The notes beneath the pieces are model-generated. The model was not told where the DNA came from, made no database searches, and was given only the letters and a program-made list of their open reading frames with translations. This document shows, piece after piece, positions 53,933 to 64,000 of a stretch of 64,000 nt of DNA. The first letter of the stretch is position 1. Every line of letters begins with the position of its first letter. The position numbers were made by a program, and so were the translations under genes. Source of the DNA: Sialis fuliginosa (Eukaryota; Arthropoda; Insecta; Megaloptera; Sialidae); contig OY540817.1 of assembly GCA_961205875.1 (NCBI GenBank), positions 4,561,001-4,625,000 on the forward strand, written 5' to 3'.

Positions 53933-56900
53933 TTTGTATGAATCAAATATTATATTTCTGAAAAGCCGTATAGTAATAATTATACAAATTTCAATTAATT
54001 ATGATTTTAAAATGCCCCTCTCACCTCCTGGTCCGAACATAGCCGAGTAACATGGGTTGTGGCAGTAGGGTTTACCCTCATGTTCCGCGTGCGAACCCGG
54101 GACTAGAGTTTTGTTGCATTTCTCACACCGCAAACAGTTGCTATGCCAATCCTTGCCTAGCGATGTCTTCCTTTCAGCTGCAAACAAATAACATCTTTAT
54201 TTACAAGAACGTTAAAAAATCAATTCTAATAGTTAAACTGCAAAATAAGATACTGGCACCAGTCTGGGATCATACCCCAGTATTGGACTCTTGTTTAATC
54301 AAATGTAATATAATCTATACTAAAGACACTTAACAGTAAAACAGCTTAATTTGATGGTAATCGGATAATGGGTGTCAAAATGGTAGACATTTAAACTAAT
54401 TATTAGTGTAATTTATTTATTAATTATTATTTATCATAGCATCTGTTTTTAATTGTTTACAATTTTACGATTCTTTATTTAATAACTTTTATGTCGTAGT
54501 ACCTACTATTTACTAATCAATTATTTTATAATCATTAGCAAGTGTCCATCACTGGGTACCCATTACTGTTTTTACTTTCTCCATTACAGGAGAAAGAACG
54601 TAAACAAAATAAAAGGCTATAATTAAAAAAAAAAACGGCGGCTCAAGTCAAGTGGAGGTCCCAGGCGGTAAAAATTTCGAGGCCCTCAAACTCAAGTTAG
54701 AAATAGAAGTTGCAAGAAAACTCTCATAAACTTATTAACAAAAAAGAAAAATAATGAAAAATTTCATACCACACAATTTACACATTAAATAAGCTTATTT
54801 AAAAAATATTTTTACATTAATTTCCGTCTTGCTTTATTTCTTGTACAATCTTCAATTACTATAAATACGTTTACACCAGGGCCGTAACTAATAAATCATA
54901 AAGAATATCTTCTCAAAATTTTATTAAAATCGCTTTACTATTGGTCGTTGTAAAAAAGTACTTTAAGTTCGTAATAAAATTATGAGATTTTTTAAAATTT
55001 AGTTTTATGGGGAAATTCATAACAAAGTTTAAAATGATTTTTTTATTTATGCAATCCGGCCAATAGAATTGCAGATATTTAAAAAAAACGTACACGAAAA
55101 ACTGTAAAAATGGTCGTTTTTTCAACAAGGTACAAAAAATTGTGCTAATATGACTCCATAAGGTATATTGTCCCATTTATCAACTAGGGTGACCAGGTCT
55201 CAAGTTTTGACCCGGAGTCTCAGGGTTTACATACTAGTTCTCCGGGCTCAGTGTTTCGGTGCAATTTCTCCGGGTTTTGCAAAAAATGACGACTAAAAAA
55301 AAAAGAAAAAAAGGTCGTCAAAAGTGCAGATTAAGGTAATAAATTTTATGAAAAAAAGAATAAAATGAAAATAAAAAAAATAAAATAAAATAAAAAAGGG
55401 ATCTCATTTACAGTATCCGGCGAATTTTTCGAAACACAATTTTTCGAAACACAATTTTTCGAATCACAATTTTTCGAAACACAATTTTTCGAATCACAAT
55501 TTTTCGAATGAACAATTTTTCGAAAAAATTAAGTTTTGGGTTTTTTAAATTAAGTTTTATACAAAATTTGATAAAGGTAGTAATGAGAAAGAATAAAGAA
55601 AAAGCAAAACAATTTTACACCCTGATGTTCAAACTTTTATTTAGTAAATAAAACATAAAGTAAAGTAATATTTGGACATTTTACGAAATATATTTAAGTT
55701 GTAGGTATTTACATGTTTTTTGAAAGGTGGTTTATTAATAAATTCAATTTAAGCGATTTTCTTTTATGTTTTTTAAATCCTAATAAATGTTCTTTTTTAC
55801 GCGTATGTTATTATTAACATTAAACAAAATTAGTTTATTGATGAGAGGATTAGCCAACCCTCTCACAAACTGCAAATGTATTAACATATATACATGTATG
55901 TACCTAAATAAATTACATGACTTTTTATTTATTAAATATATCGTAAAATGTCCAAATATTACTTTACTTAATATTTTATTTACTAAATAAAATTTGAACA
56001 ATAAAACTTAAATTTTTCAAAAAATTGTTCATTCGAAGAATTGTGATTCGAAAAATTATTTTATTAATTATTTACATGTCAGGGTTTACAAAAATTAAAA
56101 TCTGGTCACCCTACCCTCAACCCATAAATACAATAGTATAGAAATTGGATACAAGGTTTGCAAACACTTTAAATGGGATATTAATTCTGTAAAAAAATGT
56201 ATCAATTAACAAAATTTATTTCAAACAGGAAATTCAATTAAAAAGAACTTGTATCATTTAAATTAAGATAACCGTTTTTTTTTATTAAATAATTGGATTT
56301 GATAAATGTCTTTCTAACGACATATATTTCTCGAAAGTCACATAGATATATAATGTTTTATCTCTATTATATTATACACTGGTGAAAAAAATAGTCAGTT
56401 GAAATATAATTGTAAGTTTTTACTGTTATATGATAAGTGACTATAGTTGTAGATTACATGACACGAATATATAAACAATAGAGAAACTTAATATGCATAA
56501 ACGATCTTTTTACTTTAATTTTATAAATGTATGTACAGGGCCGTACGCGTTGCAGAGTTTTTTTCTGCCCTTTAATACTTAAATGTATTATTGAAAATGT
56601 TATAGAATATAAATATGAAAATATGATAAATTGTTAATTAGTCAGAATAGATCTTTAACTCATAATGACTTTTGATGATTTAAAAATCATTTTGATTTTT
56701 TTTTTTTGTTAAGTACAGTATAAATATGCATTGTTCTAGGTTAGTTTTAATTTTAATTCTGTTTTTTCTTGTATTTAAGTTGAATTTCAATGAAAATTTG
56801 AAATCTAAACCATGTAATTTTTTTTTTTTTTGCTTTTTTAAACTGTATCTATCTATTTTCTTTGTTGTATAAATATTTCAATTGCAATTACCTTTTTTGC

Positions 56901-58249
56901 TCTACATTTATAATTTTCAACTACACAAATTGACTTTTACAACTACACTTTTAATGTTTAGAATTGCAGAAACAAGCTACAACTACACACTAAAATAACC
57001 CCTGCTATACAAACAATAATTTTCACTACGTTTAACATAATTTTTCATATATTTGTTATTCTGTAATATTAATCACATTTATTTAGATAAAACGCAATAA
57101 TAGATATATTCAAATACGCGAATTTCCATAGAGAACATGTAAACAAATAGATAAACTTTAAAAATAAGATTTTTTAAACTCCCACAATACGTAAATTAAA
57201 ATTCCTGTGATCAATTTTTGTTAAAAAAACATTTTCAGCATTTACTGAACATTTAAAAATACCTGTGACTCAAGTATTCTATAATTTCTATAAATAAATA
57301 CATTCTAATGAAAGTGAATAATTGTGTGCTAATTACATTAACAAACTTCATATGTCATTGCCGCTGTGTCATCTGTAGTTAGGCTCTCTCTCATCTGATA
57401 GATTCTTCTTTATAAAAATAAGACTCGAGGAATTGGATCACAAAAAATATTATTTTTATCATAAATAAAATATATTTGAAGGGGTCAGAACCCCTTCGCC
57501 ATTATTTAACAATAATCAAGATTAATAGAATTATATAGAACAACCTGTTATTTTTTTATCTAATAATTTTCGGGATACAAAGTAGCCTATGTCCTTCCTT
57601 CAAGATCGGTTCAGCCGTAAAAAAAATAACAAACAGACATACAGACAGAGTTATTTTCGCATTTATAATATTAGCATGGATTACAAAACAAAAATACTTT
57701 GTACTTAACAGATCCCTATTACCCCCTCATATGTTAAAAATTAAAATTAACACCTTATATGTATATATCTTGTCAATACTTTCCGAGAAATTATACACTC
57801 TAAAAAATAACTTACGACCTTAAAATTATTAATGTTTACGAAAAAAATTTTCTACAAAAATAGTTTTAATTTATTTTTTCACGTATAATCAAATTTTTAC
57901 ATTACCATTAAATAAAACTGAAATAAATATTATTACCCCCCTTCCCCTCTCACAAACTGAGTAACTTTTTCCTGAAAAGTTTTTCTGTAAACAGCTCACT
58001 TTTAGAAATAAAATTTTTGAAGTTTTTGAATTTATTAAAAATAAATTCGTTCAAAATCAAGTACCACTGTTCTAAATCTCACAGAATTTATACCTCACCC
58101 CATTTAACAAATTCTATTCAATTTCTTTAAAACATCAATTGTTTAACATTTTACAATTGAATCACACCACTTTTAATTAATTATACTTGAACTAATTAAA
58201 GAAAATTACCAAAATACACCGGCTTCTCACACTTAGGGCAGTTTGGCAT
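51711..58249 (-). CDS. Cysteine-rich protein with one LIM domain (CRIP family), three exons
   Basis: The coding exons are 58210-58249, 54025-54177 and 51711-51754; all introns are GT-AG and the phases fit. The product has 78 residues, and CRIP1-type proteins are about 77. One LIM domain has zinc ligands Cys4, Cys7, His25, Cys28, Cys31, Cys34, Cys52 and Cys56, spaced C-x2-C-x17-H-x2-C-x2-C-x2-C-x17-C-x3-C, as the LIM consensus requires. A Gly-rich tail (GPGGFGRGG) ends in YVYKK. LIM domains bind two zinc ions and mediate protein contacts; CRIP proteins are cytosolic/nuclear and linked to actin or signalling partners in other animals. Intron 1 (~4 kb) and intron 2 (~2.3 kb) are filled with transposons. 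The ATG has a good context (ACAATGCC). The last exon is duplicated at 41164-41207. Confidence 0.93.
54025..54177 (-). CDS. CRIP gene, exon 2 (central LIM residues)
   Basis: 153 bases lie between the acceptor TTTGCAG and the donor GTGAGAGG. It supplies residues 14-65, including six of the eight zinc ligands (His25 to Cys56). It begins with the last two bases of the Ala14 codon and ends with the first base of Gly65. Confidence 0.93.
54252..54633 (+). mobile_element. Family D element, copy 3, in CRIP intron 1
   Basis: It begins with the family terminus ACTGGCACCAGTCTGGG, followed by ACCCCAGTATTGGACTC, and continues to AACAAAATAAAAGGCTATAA. The 3' third is missing. It is antisense to the CRIP gene. 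Confidence 0.7.
54634..55184. other. CRIP intron 1, decayed MITE pieces
   Basis: CAGGGCCGTAACTA at 54877 is a single MITE end of the type delimited at 62066-62270. Otherwise AT-rich. Confidence 0.35.
55185..56113. mobile_element. hAT-like MITE with TAGGGTGACCAG ends containing a foldback
   Basis: TAGGGTGACCAG and CTGGTCACCCTA are exact inverted ends. The flanking octamers TTATCAAC and CCCTCAAC share only the last five bases. Inside, 55421-56065 is a second inverted-repeat element, with ATATCGTAAAATGTCCAAATA-type arms and a 15-bp tandem array on one side. Part of it recurs at 42599-42735. It lies in CRIP intron 1. Confidence 0.65.
55421..55520. repeat. 15-bp tandem array (CGAAACACAATTTTT)
   Basis: About six units of CGAAACACAATTTTT or CGAATCACAATTTTT run head to tail, then GAATGAACAATTTTTCG. 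A shorter inverted version at 56020-56062 suggests that the array is the subterminal repeat of a foldback element. Confidence 0.8.
56114..58209. other. Rest of CRIP intron 1, repeat fragments only
   Basis: 56880-57002 is a copy of the ACACTAAAATAACC repeat (also 14580-14690). 57553-57680 is the 5' end of a minus-strand Helitron (TCCATGCTAATATTATAAATG at its terminus, GACAGACAT-type run). No other exon is needed, because the flanking CRIP exons join in frame. Confidence 0.55.
58210..58249 (-). CDS. CRIP gene, exon 1 (start codon, first zinc pair)
   Basis: The ATG is at 58247-58249. It encodes [13 protein letters not shown] plus one base, then the donor GTAATTTT. Cys4 and Cys7 form the first zinc-binding pair of the LIM domain. 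A non-coding upstream exon cannot be excluded. Confidence 0.92.
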
Positions 58250-58572
58250 TGTAGAAGAATAAATTAATATCGAGTACTAACTAACTTAACACACTTTCAT
58301 ATATCAACTGAATATGGTATTACGTTAAAGGTTTGTTATCAACTTAGACATGTCTATATGTGTTGTCATCAAATCAAGTTACAAACAATAAAGGGAGAGA
58401 GATGTATACAATTCATAAGTCTGTCTCATAAACCGGAATTAGGTATGTTTATGTTTGATTTTTTTTTATTTGAAAGTGGAAGGGGTATAATACCTACACT
58501 TTTATATATTCAACAAGTTATTCCAAGTTTTACTAAATTAGTAAGTTTAAAGAATTTTTAACATATATTTTA
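58250..58572 (-). other. 5' flank of the CRIP gene
   Basis: This should contain the 5' UTR and promoter. No clear TATA box or initiator could be picked out of the AT-rich sequence. A 67-codon plus-strand frame here has no support. Confidence 0.35.
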
Positions 58573-59665
58573 CTAGCTGCTACCCGCGGCTTCGCTCGCG
58601 TGGTTTTATTCATTATACAAAATCGTAAATAACACAGGCCGACATCATTTTTGGTGTCTCTACTTAAATAGGTGATTTCGAAGGCTTTTGACATGCTGAA
58701 CCCGAATCCGTCACCCGAATTGCTCCATCAGGTCAGGTTTTTGATATAACCTAACCTAAAAGTGTTCAAAATGACAATTTTGGTAATGTTTAAGAATTTA
58801 TTACCAAGTAGGTAATTTTTTTCTAAAGTTTTCGTTCATGGTAAGAAGTAGTACTATCTTTCCTCTTTAAAATAAATTTTTACTTTCTACTGTACGATTT
58901 TTTTTTCACCGAAATAAACTAGTTTGAAGTTATTGTTATATTTATTGTATAGCAAAGTCCATTGTGTCACTGTGTCTACTCTATTAAGAAAAATATAATA
59001 TATTCAAACTAGTATATTTCGGTGACAAAAAATCGAGCAATTCGGGTGACGGATTCGAGTTCAGCACGTCAAAAGCCTCCGAAATCACTTATTGAAGTAG
59101 AGACACCAGTTCAAAAGTATTTTTTTGTAGGCCTGTGTAATCGACTGCTATGTGAGATAGGAGGTTGTTTTTCCTTCTAATACTCCACCCTCGTGGTATT
59201 TTTCCCGCTGGATCGAATAAAACCAATTACAACCCTTCATATGTAATGAAGGGTAAAATATTAATTACAAAAAAAATTATCCATACAAATTTTTCTACCC
59301 AGTTGCAATTCCTTAGGGGTTGAAATAAAAAGGAGCCTAAGGACATACCTCGGGATGCAAGTTATCTCACTGCCAAATTTCATCAAAATCATTAAAGCGT
59401 TTTGACCGTGAACAGGTGACAAATAGACAGACTAAGAGACACGCATTCGCATTTATAATATAAATTTCAACTCCTATGCGAGATAAGGAGTTGTTTTTTC
59501 CCCCTTATAACCCCTCTTCCGTAGTATTTTGCCCGCCAGATTGGATGAAATCAATTACAACCCTTCATATGTGACAGAGGATGAAATATTAAATTTTTCT
59601 TATTTTTGGTTTTCATTCATTATACAAAATCGTAAATTTCTCGGTTCCTATGCGAGATAGAGGGT
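58573..59665 (-). mobile_element. Helitron (minus), truncated at 5', with nested foldback
   Basis: On the plus strand CTAGCTGCTACCCGCGG follows an A. The hairpin ACCCGCGGCTTCGCTCGCGTGG comes next, then the same tandem modules as 41635-42598 (CCCTTCATATGTGACAG, TATGCGAGATAG). It stops inside a module at ~59665 without the TCCATACTAATATT end. Confidence 0.75.
58632..59138. mobile_element. Foldback element with ACACAGGCC ends, nested in a Helitron
   Basis: The arms (ACACAGGCCGACATC..., GTGTCTCTACTT, CCGTCACCCGAATTGC) are inverted across the ~500-bp element. It interrupts the Helitron module between CGTAAAT and CGACTGCTATG. The uninterrupted module at about 42242-42270 reads CGTAAATATCTCGGCTCCTATG. 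Confidence 0.75.
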
Positions 59666-60248
59666 TTACATTTTCCGAAAATAGGTCTAATTATTTTTTT
59701 AAGAATGTTCGAGAATATATAAGTCATATATTGTCAATACTCATATTTTTAATTCTTAATTCTAATCAAAGTGACATTAATTGAGACGCCACTGATTGAA
59801 ACTGAAAATTCGTTTTTTCATAAAAGATATGTCTCTACACCTTGTTTACACCCACCAAGTTTTATAAAAATATTCGATGTAGTTTCGGAGTTATTAAAAA
59901 AAAAACAATTTTTCAAAAAAATCTTGATCATTCTGTACATATATCAAAAATAAAACAAAAATGTTCATATGAACTTTTGTCTTAAAATCTTGTACAGATT
60001 AACCCCCTTCAATATTGATATTCAATTATGAAACATCCTGTATAATTCACATCTGGCCTCTGAAAGGATTAATAGCTTAATTAATATCTTTGTGATATTA
60101 TATGTAATACTTATACATATTTTAATCTATTACAAATTGTTACAAATAAGATAAAGTAATTAATGATTATTGATATGATAATTGGTAATATCGAAAACTT
60201 GTTAAGGATGTCCAAGAGACGTCAAAATTTTGTTTTAAGCCAATCTCG
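59666..60248. other. Decayed repeat, no gene seen
   Basis: The segment ending GAAACATCCTGTATAAT (about 60030-60047) looks like one end of a TACAGGATGTTTC-type element without its partner. A 60-codon frame before it has no domain. Confidence 0.35.
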
Positions 60249-60598
60249 CAGGCCCTGGGGCAGTGCCTCAGGGCCCCTGAGGCTAGGGGGCCCCCGCGGC
60301 ATAATAAAACGTTTTTTTAATTTCGTTCTAACTTGAAAATGGTACACTTATTACAAATTTAGATTTTAATAACATTTTTTTTCGTCACCAACTTTAATTT
60401 TAGACTTATTATTATTATTAAAATTAGGAAAATCAAATTGACGACCAAAAAAAGGTTATTAAAATCAAAATTAGTAAAAGAGTTAAATTTACAAGGGAGG
60501 CTCAAAAAAGAAGGTCTTCAATTTTTATTTTTGCATATTCTAGGGGGCCCTCTGTCATTTCTTGCCCCGGGACCTCCGAGCCTCTAATTACGGCCCTG
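60249..60598. mobile_element. MITE with ATTACGGCCCTG end, left end truncated
   Basis: The right end CTAATTACGGCCCTG is the inverse of the left end of 62066-62270. The interior has GCCCCGGGACCTCCGAGCC near the right end and GGCAGTGCCTCAGGGCC near the left. The left terminal repeat is missing. Confidence 0.6.
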
Positions 60599-60605
60599 TA
60601 ATAAT

Positions 60606-61296
60606 TAGAGATTGGAAAAATTGTTTTTCAACTATTGCGAAAAATGCAACTATTGTAATTTTTATTACATATCCTCACAGTTTTCCGAAAACTGGTTTGA
60701 TTGAACCCAATTTGAAATCAACTATTTGCAACTATTTTACCTTTTCAAATATTTTTAAACTATTTGCCTTTTTTTATCCAACGTTAAAAATTTTGTATTG
60801 ATAAAAAGTCATAAAGACAAGCTTTGAAATAATTCTAATTATTAATATTGATTTTTTTGAAAAAATAAAAAATATTATACACGTTTATAGATAATAAACA
60901 TAATATATATTTCTTGTGATTTCTTAATAAGTTTTATTCATACAATTCTTTGTAGATTTTTTTAGTTTTATATACTTTTAGAAATACATTTTGTCTATTG
61001 TACAGATATTTTTTAATAGATATTTATGTTGTGTTTTTACATATTTATTTGTTTATTTTTTTTAGCTTCTAAAATCTATCTAGAATCCACCATAACGTGC
61101 TTTCCTCGAAAATTACGATTTGACACTACTAATACGTTGATTTCACTAATTTATTGATTAAATCGAAAAAAAATGTATTATTGTAAAAAAATTTGTAACT
61201 ATTTTGATTAAAAAAAACTATTTGCTAGCTATTTCACAGAAAAAAAATCAACTATATCTATTTCATTTAAGATAACAACTATTTTTCCAATCTCTA
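60606..61296. mobile_element. hAT-like MITE with TAGAGATTGGAAAAA ends, 691 bp
   Basis: TAGAGATTGGAAAAATTGTT at the left and AACTATTTTTCCAATCTCTA at the right are inverted repeats. The flanking octamers GTAATAAT and GCAATAAT match at 7 of 8. AACTATTTGC-like motifs are repeated inside both ends. The left target overlaps the last base of the preceding MITE. Confidence 0.8.
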
Positions 61297-61491
61297 GCAA
61301 TAATTATCTACAGGATATTTATATCAACATAAATTCCAAATAGGTACGTTATATTTGAAACAGCCGTTGAATGTTACGTCATCCCTTGATATGGGGAATG
61401 AGGTCATTGTTTATAAATGACCATCACCGGACAAACCCAACGGAAGATCATCCTATAACGACAAAGTTGAATAGAATATATAAACACTCTA

Positions 61492-61991
61492 TGAGTACGT
61501 TTACACAGCACTTTTATTCCGGTTTAACTATAACCGATGTAATAAAACCGGGTGTAAAAGTACGTGTAAACGGCACTTTACACCCGACGTAACTAATCGG
61601 GTTTAATTATGCTATTCCTCTTGGTCTACGGGAATAGCATAAGTAAACCGAAATAGAGTAGGAATAAAAATGCGTGTAAACTGCATGGACATAGTTTTAC
61701 CTATTTAGCCAACCTCAAAAAATATAAGTATCTACGGAGTATAGTATGGTTAAAACACCTGAGACGAAGAGATGGAAAACAAAAGAAACGTGATTCGTGG
61801 GACATAAAAGAGACGAAATATTTTTGAGATTTCTTGTTGGTACGCCATCGAACTTATAGCGTATTTCAAATCGGAATTATAATTCCAGCTGACGTCACTT
61901 ATTCTCGTATGTGTAAACAGCACCACTTGAAACGGTTTAACTACATCGGTTATAATAAAACCGGAATAACGGCGCTGTGTAAACGTACTCA
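61492..61991. mobile_element. TIR element with TGAGTACGTTTACACAGC ends, 500 bp
   Basis: The end TGAGTACGTTTACACAGC and TCCGGTTTAACTATAACCGATG-type subterminal blocks are repeated inverted at the right. Short CGTGTAAAC motifs recur inside. No target duplication was recognised. Confidence 0.7.
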
Positions 61992-62007
61992 ATGTTCACT
62001 AAAAGGT

Positions 62008-62757
62008 ACCGGCATCAGTGCATCAGTCTTGGATAATTCCGCAATTGGACACTTGTTTAATTAAACAGGGCCGTAATTACCATCAGGGGCTGCCGAGGCA
62101 GTGCCCCGGTCCCCCCGAACACAAGGGGCCCTTCGCAGCAGCGTAAAAATTGGGGTCGGCAAGATGAAAGAACCAAAAAAATTAATTTTTTAAATTTATA
62201 TTTTGCATATAGAGAGTGCCCCTCGGTCACTTGCTGCCCGGGGCCTCAGAGCCTTTAATTACGGCACTAGTTATACTAAATTAGAAATATTTATTGATAT
62301 TTGATTACTGACATTACTTAAGTGTAAAACAGCTTAATTTGATGATAATCGGCCAATGGGTGTCAAAATGGTGAACGTTTAAACTAATTATTAGTGTAAT
62401 TTATTTATTAATTATTATATTATCATAGCATCTACTTTACATTGTTTCAAATTTTACGATTCTTTATTTTATAACTTTTGTGTTGTATAAGTACTTATCA
62501 TTTTCTAATCATTAGCAAGTATCCATCACTGGGTGTACAATACTTGTCAATTAATGGAGAAAAAACATAACCAAAATAAAATACTATAATTTAAAAATCA
62601 AACTATATTTGCGGACTTTGGTAATTAAATTGATTTAATAAAGAGGTAGGTACTTGTTTTATTAGTAACATGAGTTCATGACTATTACAAAAAAGAAGCC
62701 CATCAATTCCAAAAAACAGCATACCCTGCTCTTAAAGGGACCAAGACTGGTGCCAAG
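62008..62757 (+). mobile_element. Family D element, copy 4, interrupted by a MITE
   Basis: It carries both family ends (ACCGGCATCAGT...CAGTCTTGG and CCAAGACTGGTGCCAAGT) and the internal blocks AATTGGACACTTG, GTGTCCATCACTGGG-like and TTCATGACTATTAC. The MITE at 62066-62270 splits it near the 5' end. It is the most complete copy in the window. Confidence 0.75.
62066..62270. mobile_element. MITE with CAGGGCCGTAATTA ends, 205 bp, nested in family D
   Basis: CAGGGCCGTAATTACC and TTTAATTACGGCACTAG are inverted ends. The interior has GGCAGTGCCCCGG and GCCCGGGGCCTCAGAGCC. Family-D copy 2 is continuous at this point (TTAATTAAATTTAGTAAATTAG), which supplies an empty site. The flanking octamers do not match well. 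Confidence 0.7.
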
Positions 62758-63253
62758 TCCGATACTGAAACAAGCCCTTTAAAAATGTGTCTTGGACAAA
62801 ACAGTGAGAGAGATGCAGTAGCTTTGGTCCTTTAGGATATATCTATCTCTTTTTCTAAGAATAAAATTATTACACTCCTATTTAAATAAGGACAAGTATA
62901 TCCCAAATCACTGTGTATCTTTTTCTTTTGACACGGTTCTGTTTTCGATCTAAAAATGAATCATATTTCAAATAAATATAAACCATTAATTTAATTAATA
63001 TAATTTATAATAATAAAGGTCAAAATAATTGCAATAAGACGTTTAATCTTTTTAAAATACCTTACATGGAAACTGGGTTACCTTTCCTACATTTTATTTA
63101 GCCTTTTAATTCATAAACATATGATTAATAATAAGTGTCCATATAAAGTGACACGTAATATGGGGTCATGTGTCATCAAGCTAAAAACCAAATCAATTCA
63201 AAATTAATTATTATTTTAGGGCCCCAAAAACGTACTGTTACTTACGTCCAGTA
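62758..63253. other. Fragment of the CATAGACATAGAG MITE and spacer, no gene seen
   Basis: 62795-62950 matches the inner arms of 6445-6775 (GGATATATCTATCTCTTTTTC, ATAAGGACAAGTATATCCC) but lacks the outer ends. The rest is AT-rich. Confidence 0.45.
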
Positions 63254-63525
63254 TTATAAAGGAGCTAGCAAATTTGCTAGCTAGCAAGCACTCTCAAATG
63301 AGGTATCAAACTTATATGACAGTTCTCTTTGAGTTTTTAACAGATATTTGCAAGCGCAAAGTAAGTTGGTTTTTACCGTTTTTACTCAAGGTTAGTAAAT
63401 ATACGTTAGTAAATATACTTTACATATCTTTAATTTTACTTCCTTTGCATAAAATTATCTGCCAAAAACTCCAATAAAACTTGAAAGTGCTTGCTAGCTA
63501 GCAAATTTTGCTAGCTTCTTTATAA
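63254..63525. mobile_element. TA-flanked MITE with ~40-bp inverted ends, 272 bp
   Basis: The left end TTATAAAGGAGCTAGCAAAT and the right end GCTAGCTTCTTTATAA are inverted. GCTAGCTAGCAAGCAC motifs lie next to both ends. TA flanks both sides (63252-63253 and 63526-63527). A fragment of the same family lies at 20346-20435. Confidence 0.82.
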
Positions 63526-63585
63526 TACCGTTATGTACTTAGGTTCACTCTATTTTATTGTATATTTGGAGTCAATGTACTATCA

Positions 63586-63658
63586 GGGGGCGTAGCTCAG
63601 ATGGTAGAGCGCTCGCTTAGCATGCGAGAGGTACCGGGATCGATACCCGGCGCCTCCA
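63586..63658 (+). tRNA. tRNA-Ala (anticodon AGC)
   Basis: A full cloverleaf of 73 bases without an intron. The acceptor stem GGGGGCG/CGCCTCC has the G3:U70 pair that identifies alanine tRNAs. The D arm contains TAGCTCAGATGGTAGAGC. The anticodon stem CTCGC/GCGAG holds loop TTAGCAT with AGC at 63619-63621. The T arm is CCGGG/CCCGG with loop ATCGATA, and the discriminator base is A. A at position 54 instead of T is unusual in general, but I recall it from silkworm Ala tRNA. T-rich runs from about 63665 can serve as the polymerase III terminator. Confidence 0.97.
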
Positions 63659-63940
63659 AATACTTTTATTTTATATTTTTTTATAAATACAATATTCATT
63701 TCTACATCATTCTAAGTATGTACCATTATTTTTACTTTTATTTCAGTCCACAAAACTATTCTAACCCAAATAACATAATTGTAGGTATTTAGTTCATTAT
63801 ACTGTCAATATACGTCGCAAGTTTTGGCACAAATTCATACAATGCATTACTTACTTCCTCATTACTGAACAATTTGTAATTAAGATCACTATTTCAACAG
63901 AGCTGCAATTAAATTATATCTAAAAAAATATTCCGTATGT

Positions 63941-64000
63941 TTTGCTTCCTCGCAATATCGAAGATACGAGAAGCTATGTGATCGTTTCAGATTGAGACAA
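63941..64000 (-). repeat. Family B repeat, copy 5, cut by the window end
   Basis: It begins TTTGCTTCCTCGCAATATCG, the reversed terminus of the family, and continues through GATCGTTTCAGATTGAGACA as in 33138-33200. It continues beyond the window. Confidence 0.8.

Noticed and set aside
63601-63792. 63-codon frame overlapping the tRNA
   Set aside because: Its first 20 codons are a translation of the tRNA-Ala gene and the rest is AT-rich spacer.

Overview
The window looks like a stretch of an insect nuclear genome. It is strongly AT-rich, it holds very little coding sequence, and it is packed with nested transposable elements of types common in arthropods: hAT-type MITEs with 8-bp target duplications, Helitrons with TC...CTAG ends and a subterminal hairpin, TA- and TTAA-flanked foldback elements, and one decayed R1/I-group LINE. 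The two securely identified genes fit this: a spliced single-LIM CRIP-type protein and a tRNA-Ala(AGC) whose T-loop matches insect Ala tRNAs as I remember them. I cannot name the order or species from sequence alone.

Layout. 0-9 kb: repeat family B, two inverted-repeat elements (1954-2864, 3288-4138), and an old family-D element broken up by later insertions. 9-17 kb: an inverted-repeat nest containing a TTAA-flanked multi-hairpin element (9706-10837), two candidate minus-strand exons (9571-9624, 11608-11721), a foldback (11910-12815), a hAT element (15003-16206) and a candidate plus-strand terminal exon (16438-16590). 17-33 kb: almost wall-to-wall MITEs and Helitrons, plus a CpG-dense island at 27061-27245. 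33.1-36.9 kb: a dead LINE inserted in a family-B repeat. 38.6 kb: a hammerhead-ribozyme-like motif of the Penelope type. 39.4-53.9 kb: a direct duplication of about 4 kb (39385-47140 and 49991-53932), separated by two abutting large palindromes. One copy carries a 3.7-kb composite Helitron that the other lacks. 51.7-58.2 kb: the CRIP gene on the minus strand, three exons, with its last exon duplicated at 41164-41207. 58.5-64 kb: more Helitron, MITE and foldback elements, then the tRNA-Ala at 63586-63658.

The most informative part is the duplication. The two copies act as occupied and empty sites for each other. They show a Helitron-type insertion with exact A|T boundaries, a 45-bp palindromic insertion with a 7-bp target duplication, and a clear order of MITE insertions. 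It is also possible that the two copies are alleles wrongly joined by the assembler; read depth would settle this. Most short open frames in the window are chance frames in AT-rich repeats and are not annotated as genes.
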